Counted from the first letter of the stretch, positions 44,918 through 55,720 are shown. The stretch is 64,000 nucleotides of DNA from Limosilactobacillus rudii (GCF_014145455.1 NZ_JACIVB010000054.1:1-64000), one strand, 5' to 3'. The notes: a model not told the origin generated them from the letters alone. Translations and numbers: made by a program.

Positions 44918-45415
44918 TCACAACTCTATTTTGATTATTTTAACTTTATACGAAGATTGTGGCGCGTTAACCGTAACAATACTACCGACAGTCTGATGGA
45001 GAAGAGCTTTTCCAAGGGGCGAATCAAAAGAAATCTTTTGTTTTGCCAGATCGGCCTCTTGCTTTCCAACAATGTGATAAACTTCCTGCTCATTGTCATC
45101 TTCAAATTTTAGGGTAACAGTAGTTCCGAGGCTAACTGTATTGTCACTGCTAGGTGTTACGATTTGGGCATACTGAAGTTGCTTATTAAGATAGCGTAGT
45201 CGGCTCTCAAGATGCCGAAGTTCACGTTTGGCAGTGCTATACTCTGTGTTTTCTGATAAGTCACCGAGTGCACGAGCTGCCTTTAGTTGTTCAATCTTTG
45301 CAGGACGTTGCTTTTGTAATTCGGCAATCTCTTGCTCAATCTCGTGATAGCCATTAGCAGTCATTTTTTGAAAGTAAACATTTTTCATTGCTTCTTGGAT
45401 CTTTTTCCGTTGCAT
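44918..45415 (-). CDS. greA: Transcription elongation factor GreA-type
   Basis: A protein of about 165 residues with the GreA/GreB layout: an N-terminal coiled coil (ANGYHEIEQEIAELQKQRPAKIEQLKAARALGDLSENTEYSTAKREL, whose tip carries the acidic DLSENTEY needed for transcript cleavage) and a C-terminal FKBP-like domain (SPLGKALLHQTVGSIVTV). It rescues backtracked RNA polymerase. The start is uncertain: GAGGAG is 11 bases before ATG 45415, and the family core begins about 20 residues later. A second, housekeeping greA probably exists elsewhere, as this one is divergent. Confidence 0.88.
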   Translation of the reverse strand: MQRKKIQEAMKNVYFQKMTANGYHEIEQEIAELQKQRPAKIEQLKAARALGDLSENTEYSTAKRELRHLESRLRYLNKQLQYAQIVTPSSDNTVSLGTTVTLKFEDDNEQEVYHIVGKQEADLAKQKISFDSPLGKALLHQTVGSIVTVNAPQSSYKVKIIKIEL

Positions 45416-45527
45416 TTGTATTATCGCTCCTCGTAGATTAACAATTAACAATCTAGTTATAATTACTAGAGATAATTATGATATGATAGAAGAGAAAATT
45501 CAATTTGAGACGGAGGATATATAGATA

Positions 45528-46649
45528 ATGAACGAACAAGAACAGCATATTGACCAGTTCCTCACTTCGTCCAACTATCATCAGTTATCTGCTAATCAGC
45601 AAAAACATGCACAAGATATTTTGACTCGTTTTAACAAACAGATGGCAAATGATCAGCATTTGACCGATACTACTTGGACGCCAGAAGCAGTAAAAGCGGT
45701 CATGGTCGGGGAGTTTATCGCTGATCCAGCATTGACAAATCAATTTGGGATTGCGGTAGTGCCAGTTTTACGTGCCTACCAGGAGTTTTTGAAAGTTGAC
45801 AATTTAACAGAAATTGTCAAAGCAATGGAAGCACAACGGACAACCATGAATGAATGTCGCAAGGCACACAAGACCTGGGCACAATTGCATGGTGAAGAAG
45901 AAGCAAAGAATTCAGCACCGGTTAAGCCAGCAGAAAAGCCGACACCTAAAAAGGTCGTTGCCGACTGGAATCCTGATAAATTCAAAGATTTATTGGCAAA
46001 TATTCAAAAGGCAATTGTAGATGCACCACAATTTAATAATTTAGAACTAGATAATGTTGAATTACAGTATGTATTACAAGAATTTTTAGAATTAATGGTT
46101 CAAGAGTGTGGCGAATATCCTGGCCACTGGACTTTTAGTAATTTGCAGCGTGTTCTAGGGATGATGATGCCATTAGATCCACATATTTCGATCAAGCAGA
46201 TTCATAACATTGTACCAAGTGCGCAAGCCCTATTTGAGTATATGAAGCAAAATAATTATATTGATATGGAACAATATAAGATGGGCTTGAAAGCAATTGC
46301 TAATATGCAGCCGTCAGAGGATATGCTAGCATCATTAAACCGTGATGAACGGGAAACACAGCTAGTACTATCTTTCATTAATAGCAATGGAATTGATACT
46401 GATGATGCTGATGTTGCTGAAGCATGGATGGGTGAACACAAGCAAGAAGTAGCAGATTTTATGCGGGGATTATTAAATCCGTGGGGTGAGTATGAACGGA
46501 AGCGGTTGCTGAAGCGTCAACGCGAAATGCAGCAAAGACAACAGTTGGCTAATCATCCCCAGATGGATCCGCAGCTAAAGCGTAAGAAGAAGTCACTTCA
46601 AGGGATTAAATTTAGTAAAAAGGCGCGGCGGAGAATTCGTCACCGCTAA
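45528..46649 (+). CDS. Conserved-type hypothetical protein, 373 aa, basic C-terminus
   Basis: I do not recognise this 373-residue soluble protein. Residues 1-110 are helical; a Pro/Lys/Glu-rich linker (about 125-145, VKPAEKPTPKKV) separates it from a second helical domain (150-325). The last 50 residues are very basic (ERKRLLKRQREMQQRQQ and KKARRRIRHR) and may bind nucleic acid. GGAGG stands before the ATG. A small acidic protein gene follows after 24 bases and may be its partner. Confidence 0.75.
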   Translation: MNEQEQHIDQFLTSSNYHQLSANQQKHAQDILTRFNKQMANDQHLTDTTWTPEAVKAVMVGEFIADPALTNQFGIAVVPVLRAYQEFLKVDNLTEIVKAMEAQRTTMNECRKAHKTWAQLHGEEEAKNSAPVKPAEKPTPKKVVADWNPDKFKDLLANIQKAIVDAPQFNNLELDNVELQYVLQEFLELMVQECGEYPGHWTFSNLQRVLGMMMPLDPHISIKQIHNIVPSAQALFEYMKQNNYIDMEQYKMGLKAIANMQPSEDMLASLNRDERETQLVLSFINSNGIDTDDADVAEAWMGEHKQEVADFMRGLLNPWGEYERKRLLKRQREMQQRQQLANHPQMDPQLKRKKKSLQGIKFSKKARRRIRHR

Positions 46650-46673
46650 TATTTGAAAGTGAGGAATCCATGA

Positions 46674-47000
46674 ATGAGTATTGAAATTCCAGAAAATATG
46701 GAAGAAGTAGCAATGCAGCTTGCTCAGCATCAAGTTCGTGGTGAACAGACCGATGAAACGGCTATTATTCAAAATGCTGTTCGCGATATTCTTCAATCAT
46801 TCTTTGATGAAGCTCTTGAGGGCCATTATGATGATGTTAATTGGGATGGAGACGACCTAGTTATTACTGACTTTATGGGAAAAGAAGTTGGACGCATTCA
46901 CCCGCAATCAGACACATTTATTGATGACTTCAAGACTGACGCTGATTCATTAATTGAGCGGTTAGAGGATAAGACGACTGCAATTGTTGGTGGACGTTAA
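46674..47000 (+). CDS. Small acidic hypothetical protein, 108 aa
   Basis: A 108-residue, strongly acidic, soluble protein (MSIEIPENMEEVAMQLAQHQVRG...), not recognised. AGTGAGGA precedes the ATG. It sits directly after the gene for a very basic-tailed protein and shares its terminator at 47002-47041, so a charged partnership is possible but only inferred. Confidence 0.7.
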   Translation: MSIEIPENMEEVAMQLAQHQVRGEQTDETAIIQNAVRDILQSFFDEALEGHYDDVNWDGDDLVITDFMGKEVGRIHPQSDTFIDDFKTDADSLIERLEDKTTAIVGGR

Positions 47001-47001
47001 A

Positions 47002-47041
47002 AAAAGATGAGGCAGGATGATTTCCTGAAACCTCATCTTTT
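47002..47041. terminator. Bidirectional intrinsic terminator
   Basis: Stem AAAAGATGAGG / CCTCATCTTTT (47002-47012 and 47031-47041) between converging genes. Confidence 0.9.
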
Positions 47042-47046
47042 TTAGT

Positions 47047-47271
47047 TTAAAGGCGATTTTTAACTTCATAGGGCTTTGATTTTGCATGTTCGGCTGGTAA
47101 AGCATCCTTAGCATAGAAGATGGCATATTCTTTATCATTTGGATCTTTTGCAATTACAAGGTCGTCATTGTGCCGTGCACGCTTAAAAATTTGCCCTTTT
47201 CGTACTGCTTCATTGTAGTCGTGAATGTTGGCAACTGAATCGCCAGGATTAAAGAAAATTCTTGTTTCCAT
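47047..47271 (-). CDS. Small hypothetical protein, 74 aa
   Basis: A 74-residue soluble protein (METRIFFNPGDSVANIHDYN...), not recognised. I start at ATG 47271, 10 bases after AAGGAG; the in-frame GTG at 47280 is too close to that site. It begins 14 bases after the stop of the PEBP-family gene and is probably co-transcribed with it. Confidence 0.65.
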   Translation of the reverse strand: METRIFFNPGDSVANIHDYNEAVRKGQIFKRARHNDDLVIAKDPNDKEYAIFYAKDALPAEHAKSKPYEVKNRL

Positions 47272-47285
47272 ATCTAACACTCTCC

Positions 47286-47792
47286 TTATGCTCGGCTGGG
47301 TAAGTTAACCTGTGCCTTAGCTAAAATATGTCCCTTTGCAGCATGAATAAAATCATTGAGCCAATACCCGTTTTCTAAGGGTAGCAAAGTGTCTAATGCA
47401 AAGACCATCAAAGTATAGTCATGAGTTTTATCAGGTGGTTGCGGACCAACATAACCACTAGTGATTTGGGGATTACCATTAACCAGCGATCCGGCATTAC
47501 TATTGTTACCTTGAATAAATTTGTCCGCCAATTGCCGGCTAGCATTTGCTGGAATATCAGTTAATGATGCTGGAATATTTGCCGCCAGCCAATGGATCCA
47601 TGTGAAACCACAGACGGGAGTTGAATCATAGTCAATAAAGACAAGCGCAAAACTTTTAGTTTCGGCAGGTGCGTCTGTAATTTTAATTGGGAATGATTTG
47701 ATCGGGTGGTCGGCAAGCATATCTGATGCTGGCGCATATTTACCATATTCATCTGCTAACATTCCATCCACTAATGGTACTGAGATTTGCAT
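47286..47792 (-). CDS. YbhB/YbcL-type PEBP (Raf kinase inhibitor-like) protein
   Basis: A 168-residue member of the phosphatidylethanolamine-binding-protein family in its bacterial YbhB form. Key blocks are SFALVFIDYDSTPVCGFTWIHWLAANIP, with the ligand-pocket His, and GYVGPQPPDKTHDYTLMVFAL. Function in bacteria is unclear; ligand binding of anionic groups is likely. GAGGGA precedes the ATG. Confidence 0.9.
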   Translation of the reverse strand: MQISVPLVDGMLADEYGKYAPASDMLADHPIKSFPIKITDAPAETKSFALVFIDYDSTPVCGFTWIHWLAANIPASLTDIPANASRQLADKFIQGNNSNAGSLVNGNPQITSGYVGPQPPDKTHDYTLMVFALDTLLPLENGYWLNDFIHAAKGHILAKAQVNLPSRA

Positions 47793-47827
47793 AAGAATCC
47801 CTCCTCTTAAACCAATTATAATCTAGC

Positions 47828-48610
47828 TCAGTCTAAATACAATTCTTGTAACTTTTTAATTTCAGCTGGAGTAATTTCAAGATAGTCAGTAAGGTAACGA
47901 TTAATATTACCGTAATTTTTCTTGATATTAGTAATAGCGGTATTGAGATAGTCAGGAGAAACAGAAGCAAGGGCGGCACGATTATTTACTAGTTCCTCAC
48001 TTGCACCATTATTACGCATCTCTTGCAACCACTGATTACGAAATTCTTGGGTAACGATATTAGTCAATAAGTAGTCTTCCATAATGATATTTTCTTTTAC
48101 CCCTAATGCACTGAGAATTAGGTAAGATGCCATTCCTGTCCGATCTTTGCCAGCTGTACAGTGAAATAGTAATGCCCCATCATTATTACTTAAAAGAAGT
48201 TTGAATAACTTTTGATAAGCCTGTTTAGCAGAATCGACAGTTGTCATTCGATGATATACGTTGAGCATGTGGTGGTAACCATTATTTGGCTGTTGCATTT
48301 GCGCTGCAATCTCTTCGTCACTATGCGAGGCGTCAGTTTCATCTGATGCTAGGACCGGTAAGTGATAGTATGTAGCGCTTGCTGGAACGAGGTCAGGGGC
48401 TTTTTTAATTTCATCCGGTGCTCGTAAGTCAACGTCAATTGTAACCGGAATTGATGTCAAAACTTGTAAGTCGTGTTTATCCAGTCGTGCTAGTGACCCT
48501 GTGCGAATAATTCGCCGCCACTTTATCGTGCGGCCATCTATTGTTGGATAGCCACCTAGGTCACGGAAATTATATCCGTTTTTTATCGGTAATAATCGTT
48601 GGTTAGCCAT
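47828..48610 (-). CDS. Tyrosine/phosphoinositide-type protein phosphatase
   Basis: A 260-residue phosphatase of the Y_phosphatase3 family. The active-site loop HCTAGKDRTG supplies the Cys and Arg of CX5R and, with its Lys, resembles the LipA/Mycobacterium PtpB-type enzymes that act on phosphotyrosine and phosphoinositides. The N-terminal NFRDLGGYPTIDGRTIKW is diagnostic. No signal peptide is seen, so it is cytoplasmic. AGGAGG precedes the ATG. Confidence 0.92.
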   Translation of the reverse strand: MANQRLLPIKNGYNFRDLGGYPTIDGRTIKWRRIIRTGSLARLDKHDLQVLTSIPVTIDVDLRAPDEIKKAPDLVPASATYYHLPVLASDETDASHSDEEIAAQMQQPNNGYHHMLNVYHRMTTVDSAKQAYQKLFKLLLSNNDGALLFHCTAGKDRTGMASYLILSALGVKENIIMEDYLLTNIVTQEFRNQWLQEMRNNGASEELVNNRAALASVSPDYLNTAITNIKKNYGNINRYLTDYLEITPAEIKKLQELYLD

Positions 48611-48639
48611 AACGACTCCTCCTCACGTTACTTTTAATC

Positions 48640-49608
48640 TTATTGTACACTGGATTGAGGTAAAAGCGTTCGTAAAACTTTAGCAAGTTTGTGCCCGCTT
48701 GTGGTAGCCCCGTTTTGGTCCGGGTGCAGACCATCAGTAAAACTTTGACACCATCCGTCAGTTTCAATTAGGTAACAACCACGTTCCTTAGCAATTTGCC
48801 GAATCTCAGGAGCAAATGTTTGACTAAACGGGATCATTATTGCAATCGGGGTATTGGCAAAAGTTAGTTGGACTTGTTGGATAAATAAATCATAAGCTGC
48901 AATAAATTGGCTGGTGGGAAAGTGCCGATCATTGACTCCCAGATTAATGACTACTAGGTCAGGGCTGTTAGGTAACCAGTCTGTTGTAGCATCGATGTGG
49001 GACAAAAATTTATCAGCAGTAGGGACGCCGCCGGTTGCTAACCGCAGGACGCCACCAGCAGAATAGGCAATACGGACACTATCGACTCCTAAAATATCTG
49101 CGCAAACAGCAGCATAATTGGCCTCAGGACGATAATCAAAAGACGGGGTATTGCCAGCAACCCAACAGCCAGCGGTAATAGAATCGCCGATAAAGTTTAT
49201 TAATGGTCTCTTCGTCGCCTTTTTTAAGTTTCCCTTGTCAACATCAATTTCGGTAATTGCGAAGCCTTCATTACTTGTCCAGACTTGATCTGTATCAGCG
49301 TTACCAGCGGCCATGATCTCAACGATATGTGATGAAGGGGTTAGGGAAACTTGAATTGATTTATTGCTGACTGGGTAACGATGCCAGGGGTGGTTATCAA
49401 TTCTTATTGCCAACACGTGACTAGGTGATAGGAAATTATGATTTACAAGCATATGAATATTTAATTGCGTTGTTTCATTAGTTTGGAAACGGAGATAACT
49501 TCCTAGATTGGTAGTATACAGAGTAGCGCTGTTGTTAATTTCTTTAATTCTCCAGCGACCAGTCCGTGTAGCAAACGTGATTAATTCATTAGGTAAATAC
49601 TGTTTCAT
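48640..49608 (-). CDS. SGNH/GDSL-family hydrolase, CE2-like esterase
   Basis: A 322-residue hydrolase. After a beta-rich N-terminal domain (residues 1-120, jelly-roll-like as in carbohydrate esterase family 2) comes the SGNH domain: FIGDSITAG with the nucleophile Ser, INLGVND with Asn, and DGLHPDQNG with the catalytic Asp and His. Members remove acetyl or other acyl groups from sugars. No signal peptide is seen. It is divergent from galK and might share its promoter region. Confidence 0.85.
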   Translation of the reverse strand: MKQYLPNELITFATRTGRWRIKEINNSATLYTTNLGSYLRFQTNETTQLNIHMLVNHNFLSPSHVLAIRIDNHPWHRYPVSNKSIQVSLTPSSHIVEIMAAGNADTDQVWTSNEGFAITEIDVDKGNLKKATKRPLINFIGDSITAGCWVAGNTPSFDYRPEANYAAVCADILGVDSVRIAYSAGGVLRLATGGVPTADKFLSHIDATTDWLPNSPDLVVINLGVNDRHFPTSQFIAAYDLFIQQVQLTFANTPIAIMIPFSQTFAPEIRQIAKERGCYLIETDGWCQSFTDGLHPDQNGATTSGHKLAKVLRTLLPQSSVQ

Positions 49609-49669
49609 TTTACGCCTCCAATTCTTATAAAATAGTGTATCACTAAGTTGTTTTAAGTCCGCATTTTTA

Positions 49670-49741
49670 GAAAACGCTTTCTTTACTGTGGTAATTAATT
49701 TGTAAGCGCTTATTGACGAATGAGATAAATAGTAGTAAATT
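49670..49741 (+). promoter_or_regulatory. galK promoter with two cre-like sites
   Basis: TTGACG (49713-49718), 17-base spacer, TAAATT (49736-49741). Two catabolite-responsive-element-like palindromes precede it: GAAAACGCTTTC (49670-49681) and TGTAAGCGCTTATT (49701-49714), the latter abutting the -35. CcpA would repress there when glucose is present. Confidence 0.7.
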
Positions 49742-49792
49742 ATATTTAGTAAAAGTTTACTAATGTTTGTTTGATGTATGGAGGTTATTCTG

Positions 49793-50971
49793 ATGGATAA
49801 GCAACAATTTTTAGCTGAATATCAAGATGTTTTTAAAGAACCGGGGAAAGATGTCTTTTTCTCACCTGGTCGAATTAACGTAATTGGTGAACATACTGAC
49901 TATAATGGTGGGCATGTATTCCCGTGTGCTATTAGTATCGGTACTTATGGAGTATATGGTCCACGCGAAGATACCACAGTCGCAATCTATTCTGCTAATT
50001 CAGCTAAGGAAGAAGACAGTAAGATTATCACCTTTGATATCAACGATAAGGAACCACAAAGCGCAAAAGATGAAAAATGGGTTAATTATTTCAAGGGGAT
50101 GCTGGTTTATTTAAAGCAACGCGGTTTTAAGATTGACCATGGTTTTAACCTCTATATTCACGGATTCCTTCCATATGGTTCAGGACTTTCATCATCGGCA
50201 TCAATTGAAATGTTAATGGGAAATCTATTAAAAGATGAGTTTAACCTTGATATTGATGAGATTGAATTAGTTAAGCTCGGCCAAAAGACTGAAAATGACT
50301 TTGTAGGCTTAAATTCAGGAATTATGGACCAGTTTGCGGTCGGCATGGGTAAAGAAAATAATGCAATTTACCTTGACTGCAATACTTTAGATTACAAGTA
50401 CTTGCCACTAGAACTTGGCGATTACGAAATCGTGATTATGAGTACTAATAAGAACCATTCTTTAGCAGGTTCAAAATATAATGAGCGGGTTCAAGAATGT
50501 GAAGAAGCCGTTAAACGTTTGAATCAGAAGCTCAATATCAATAAGCTTGGCGAATTAGACCTTGATACATTTGATCAATATACTTACCTTATTAACGATG
50601 ATACTTTGATTCGCCGTGCTCGTCATGCGGTAAGTGAAAATGAACGGACAAAGAAGGCTATCGATGCGATGGAAAAGGGTGACCTAGAAGAATTGGGCCG
50701 ACTAATCAATGCTTCTCACGTATCACTTAAGTATGATTATGAAGTTACTGGTAAAGAGCTTGACACCTTAGCAGAAAATGCTTGGACCCAGCCAGGATGC
50801 CTCGGTGCGCGGATGGTTGGTGGCGGTTTTGCCGGTAGTGCAATTGCCATTGTTAAGAAGTCTGCTGCTGATGAATTTAAGAAGAATGTTGGTAAAATTT
50901 ACCGTGATGAAATTGGCTATGATGCTAGCTTCTATGATGCCGAAGTTGTTGACGGACCACATAAGCTATAA
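49793..50971 (+). CDS. galK: Galactokinase
   Basis: A 392-residue GHMP kinase that makes galactose-1-phosphate, the first step of the Leloir pathway. The galactokinase signature GRINVIGEHTDYNGGHVFP, the GHMP loop LPYGSGLSSSASIE and the C-terminal GGGFAGSAIAIV are all intact. I start at ATG 49793, 8 bases after GGAGG; the upstream ATG at 49778 overlaps that site. First gene of galK-galT-lacI; galE is not in the cluster. Confidence 0.96.
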   Translation: MDKQQFLAEYQDVFKEPGKDVFFSPGRINVIGEHTDYNGGHVFPCAISIGTYGVYGPREDTTVAIYSANSAKEEDSKIITFDINDKEPQSAKDEKWVNYFKGMLVYLKQRGFKIDHGFNLYIHGFLPYGSGLSSSASIEMLMGNLLKDEFNLDIDEIELVKLGQKTENDFVGLNSGIMDQFAVGMGKENNAIYLDCNTLDYKYLPLELGDYEIVIMSTNKNHSLAGSKYNERVQECEEAVKRLNQKLNINKLGELDLDTFDQYTYLINDDTLIRRARHAVSENERTKKAIDAMEKGDLEELGRLINASHVSLKYDYEVTGKELDTLAENAWTQPGCLGARMVGGGFAGSAIAIVKKSAADEFKKNVGKIYRDEIGYDASFYDAEVVDGPHKL

Positions 50972-51016
50972 ACAGACGAGCTAACATTAATTTGAAGTTA
51001 GTGGGGGAATGAGAAA

Positions 51017-52468
51017 ATGAAGTTAATGGAGAAATTTGCTGACCAAGTAATTGCTAGCGGTACGTATGAGCCACTAGACCGAATTTATGTCTTAAACAAA
51101 ATCCGTGCTTTCGTTGGTGATGAAGATGTTATCGCTAAGGATGATGAACCAGTTGTTAGCCAATTAGTCGATCTTGCTGTTAAACGAGGTAAGATTGAAG
51201 ATGGTCAGACGGCGCGGGAAATCTTAAATGACCAATTGTATGATTTAATGACACCAACGCCATCAGTTGTTAATCATCGGTTCTGGGAAAAATATCAACA
51301 ATCGCCAGCAAGTGCAACAGATTGGTTCTACAACCTTTGTACCAGTAATGACTATGTCAAGGTAGCAGCAATTAAGAAAAATGTTGTCTTTGATAAGCCA
51401 ACTAAATACGGCAATCTTGAAATCACAATTAACCTTTCAAAGCCGGAAAAGGATCCAAAGGCAATTGCAGCAGCTGCCCATGATACAGCAAAGAAATATC
51501 CACAATGTGCTTTATGTATGGAAAATGAAGGATATAAGGGACGTTTAGGTCAAGCAGCACGAAGCAATCACCGGATTATTCGGATGACGGTTGGCGGCCA
51601 GCAATGGGGATTCCAGTATTCGCCATACGCATATTTTCATGAACACTGCATTTTCCTTGATAGCAAGCATGAACCAATGAAGATTAATCGTCAGACTTTG
51701 GTTAATTTAGTTGAAATTGAAAAACAACTACCAGCTTATTTTGTTGGTAGTAATGCTGATTTACCGATTGTTGGTGGATCAATGCTGGCTCATGAACACT
51801 ATCAAGGTGGAAAACACATTTTCCCAATGATGAAAGCTTCAATTAAAGAACCCCTTACGTTTTCTGCCTATCCAGCAGTTGAAGCAGGAATAGTAAATTG
51901 GCCAATGAGTGATATTCGACTAACTAGTACAGATACTGACCAACTAATTGATCTTGGTACCCACATTATTAAGGTTTGGGATCAATATAGCGATGAAAGT
52001 CTAAACATCAAAGCGTTTGACGGTGATACTCGGCACCATACTGTTACGCCGATTATGCATCGTGACGGTGACAAGTTTGTCCTTGATCTGGTATTACGAG
52101 ATAATAATACTAGTGATAAATATCCACTTGGCATTTTCCACCCACATGAAAAGTTGTGGCACATCAAGAAGGAAAATATTGGTTTGATTGAAGTAATGGG
52201 TCGAGCTATATTACCAGCTCGCCTTAAGGATGAACTAAATGAAGTTAAGAAGTTCTGGCTTGGAAAAGAAAATAAAATTGCTGATAGTCATCTTCCGTGG
52301 GCAAAAGAAGTTCAAGCAAGATTGAATATTACCGAAGAAAATGTTGATGAAGTATTAGAACAAGAAGTTGCTAATATATTTGCAAACGTTTTAGAAAATG
52401 CGGGAGTATTTAAGGATGATGCCGCCGGAAATGAGGGTTGGCAACGGTTTGTTGATGCTTTAAAATAG
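51017..52468 (+). CDS. galT: UDP-glucose-hexose-1-phosphate uridylyltransferase (class II)
   Basis: A 483-residue GalT of the long Firmicutes class, exchanging galactose-1-phosphate with UDP-glucose. Recognisable segments are LMTPTPSVVNHRFW, CALCMENEGYKGR and ANLPIVGGSMLAHEHYQGG-like (NADLPIVGGSMLAHEHYQGG here). It follows galK by 45 bases with GGGGGAATGAGA before the ATG. Confidence 0.95.
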   Translation: MKLMEKFADQVIASGTYEPLDRIYVLNKIRAFVGDEDVIAKDDEPVVSQLVDLAVKRGKIEDGQTAREILNDQLYDLMTPTPSVVNHRFWEKYQQSPASATDWFYNLCTSNDYVKVAAIKKNVVFDKPTKYGNLEITINLSKPEKDPKAIAAAAHDTAKKYPQCALCMENEGYKGRLGQAARSNHRIIRMTVGGQQWGFQYSPYAYFHEHCIFLDSKHEPMKINRQTLVNLVEIEKQLPAYFVGSNADLPIVGGSMLAHEHYQGGKHIFPMMKASIKEPLTFSAYPAVEAGIVNWPMSDIRLTSTDTDQLIDLGTHIIKVWDQYSDESLNIKAFDGDTRHHTVTPIMHRDGDKFVLDLVLRDNNTSDKYPLGIFHPHEKLWHIKKENIGLIEVMGRAILPARLKDELNEVKKFWLGKENKIADSHLPWAKEVQARLNITEENVDEVLEQEVANIFANVLENAGVFKDDAAGNEGWQRFVDALK

Positions 52469-53500
<1,032 letters not shown>

Positions 53501-53557
53501 AATAAGAGAAGCATTTCACTGGTTTATGACAAACCAAGTTGGAATGCTTCTCTTATT
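53501..53557. terminator. Bidirectional terminator between galR and dedA
   Basis: A 15-bp stem (AATAAGAGAAGCATT at 53501-53515 with AATGCTTCTCTTATT at 53543-53557) with A/T flanks; it overlaps the 3' end of dedA. Confidence 0.9.
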
Positions 53558-54164
53558 TTTTGATTCTTTTTTGGTACCAACGATAAGCTAGGTAAAGGAA
53601 GGCAATTGCCATAATAACAATCGCCACAGTCGTGTATTCGTCAAAGATAATCACAATCTTATTCCATGACTTACCAACTATAGATCCTAGAATTACTAAA
53701 ATTGTATTCCAGATGGCGCTTCCGATGGTCGTAAGGAGGCAAAACTTCCCTAATGGCGTTTGGGCAATTCCAGCGGGAATCGAAATTAAACTCCGAATGA
53801 CGGGGATACAACGACCATATAAAATTCCTCCTGTCCCGTGGCGGTTAAACCAATTTACGGCATGTTGGGCGTCACTTTGGTGAAAGCCGAGCGTCTTAAA
53901 TAACCGATGACTAAGTAGGCGTTCTAGTCGCGAGATAGTTAATTGTCGCCCGATTACATATAAGATTAGGGCTCCGATTAGGGAACCAATCGTTGCAGCA
54001 ATGATGACGCCGATTAGTGAAAGGGAGGTTGTTGTTGTCATAAACCCGCTCATTGTCAAGATAATTTCAGATGGCAGTGGCGGAAAAACATTTTCAAGGG
54101 CGATTAAAAATGCAATCGCAAGGTAACCAAATTGGTTAATAAAATCTGTTATCCAAGCGTTCAT
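53553..54164 (-). CDS. DedA-family membrane protein
   Basis: A 203-residue membrane protein of the DedA/SNARE-associated family with about five hydrophobic segments. The motifs ALENVFPPLPSEIIL and RFIPVIRSLISIPAG-like (GRCIPVIRSLISIPAGIA here) carry the conserved acidic and Arg residues. Relatives flip undecaprenyl phosphate or phospholipids and support envelope stress tolerance. Transcribed alone. Confidence 0.9.
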   Translation of the reverse strand: MNAWITDFINQFGYLAIAFLIALENVFPPLPSEIILTMSGFMTTTTSLSLIGVIIAATIGSLIGALILYVIGRQLTISRLERLLSHRLFKTLGFHQSDAQHAVNWFNRHGTGGILYGRCIPVIRSLISIPAGIAQTPLGKFCLLTTIGSAIWNTILVILGSIVGKSWNKIVIIFDEYTTVAIVIMAIAFLYLAYRWYQKRIKK

Positions 54165-54393
54165 ATATTACTCCTGTTCAATAAAATAGTCTTTACTAAA
54201 GATATCATATTAGGATCGACAGTAGGGATAATCGCTTTTTTCTTTAGTTAAAATTACAAAAGTAGAGTGAATGAAATAACCGCTTGCTGGCTAAAGTGTT
54301 CGGCTTTGCTTGAATAAAATCTTAAAATTTGCTAAAAAATGATTAAAAATGTGCTAAAGTATAATAAGACTACATAAGGGAGATTGATATGAA

Positions 54394-55716
54394 GTGAAGC
54401 GATATCGTTTTGGCCGCCTAAGCATGGGCTGGCAAATTATGATTGGACTAGCTCTTGGTATTATTTGCGGAATGCTTTTTTACAAAAATAATAGCGCCAT
54501 CACAGTTATGCAGAGCTTAGGGACAATCTTTATTCGGTTGATCCAGATGATCGTAATGCCAATCGTTGTTTCTTGTTTGACTGTTGGAATTGCCAATATT
54601 GGGGATATTCGAAAGCTTGGTCGGATTGGTGGAAAGACCTTGATTTACTTTGAGGTGTTGACGACCATTGCGCTAATTTTAGGAATTGTAATGGCTAATG
54701 TAACCCACCCAGGTTCATTCATTGATATTCATAAATTACATGCAACAGATATTTCACAATATATGTCAACCGCCAAGACTGCACAGCATGATAGTGGCTT
54801 TTGGCCATTGATTTTATCAATTATTCCGACAAATATTTTTAAGTCAATGGCAGATGGCGATATGATGCCGGTTATCCTATTCTCAGTTCTATTTGGGCTA
54901 GGTATTGCCGCTGTTGGTGAAAAAGCTAAGATTTTAATTGATGTCTTAAATGCTGTTTCAGAGGTAATGTTTAAGGTTACTAACTGGGTAATGAAGTTTG
55001 CGCCAATTGGCGTATTTGGCTTGATCGGAATGACGATTGCTGAAATGGGAATCAGTGCTTTATTACCGTTAGGATTATTTATCTTAATTGCTTATGTAAC
55101 GATGCTTATTTTTATTATTGTTGTTTTAGGAATAACGGCCCATCTTTTTCATTTACGTTATTGGAAGACAATGCGGGCTATTCTTGATGAAATTATGCTA
55201 GCATTTACGACAGCTAGTTCTGAGGTTACTTTGCCACGGCTGATGAAGAAAACTCATGATATGGGTGTAGAAAAGGGAATTACTGCGTTTGTTATTCCGA
55301 CCGGTTATACCTTTAACCTTGATGGATCAGCCATTTATCAATCATTAGCTGCTATCTTCTTAGCACAGGCATACGGTCTACATCTTAGTATTGCCCATCA
55401 GATTACCTTGCTAATTGTATTGATGATTACGAGTAAGGGGATGGCTGGTGTTCCGGGAGCTTCATTTGTGGTTTTACTAGCCAGTGTTTCTACAATTGGT
55501 GTTCCAATGGCAGGGCTAACCTTTATTGCGGGGATTGATCGGTTTGTCGATATGGGACGAACGGCTGTAAACGTGGTCGGTAACTCCATTGCGACCCTTG
55601 TTATTGGTGAATCAGAGGGAGCACTTGACCGTGACAAATACAACGCATACTTAGATAACTATGGTAAAACAAATGATTCATCAACAACGCCTGGTACAAA
55701 GCCAGAAGCAGAATAA
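54394..55716 (+). CDS. Dicarboxylate/amino acid:cation symporter (DAACS)
   Basis: A 440-residue membrane carrier of the GltP/DctA/SstT type with about eight helices and two re-entrant loops. Diagnostic are LIQMIVMPIVVSCL, the TTASSEVTLPRLM loop and the GYTFNLDGSAIYQ motif (NxDG). Substrate would be glutamate, aspartate or a dicarboxylate. Start is GTG at 54394, with AGGGAG 11 bases upstream. Transcribed alone, ended by a strong terminator. Confidence 0.9.
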   Translation: MKRYRFGRLSMGWQIMIGLALGIICGMLFYKNNSAITVMQSLGTIFIRLIQMIVMPIVVSCLTVGIANIGDIRKLGRIGGKTLIYFEVLTTIALILGIVMANVTHPGSFIDIHKLHATDISQYMSTAKTAQHDSGFWPLILSIIPTNIFKSMADGDMMPVILFSVLFGLGIAAVGEKAKILIDVLNAVSEVMFKVTNWVMKFAPIGVFGLIGMTIAEMGISALLPLGLFILIAYVTMLIFIIVVLGITAHLFHLRYWKTMRAILDEIMLAFTTASSEVTLPRLMKKTHDMGVEKGITAFVIPTGYTFNLDGSAIYQSLAAIFLAQAYGLHLSIAHQITLLIVLMITSKGMAGVPGASFVVLLASVSTIGVPMAGLTFIAGIDRFVDMGRTAVNVVGNSIATLVIGESEGALDRDKYNAYLDNYGKTNDSSTTPGTKPEAE

Positions 55717-55720
55717 AAGA

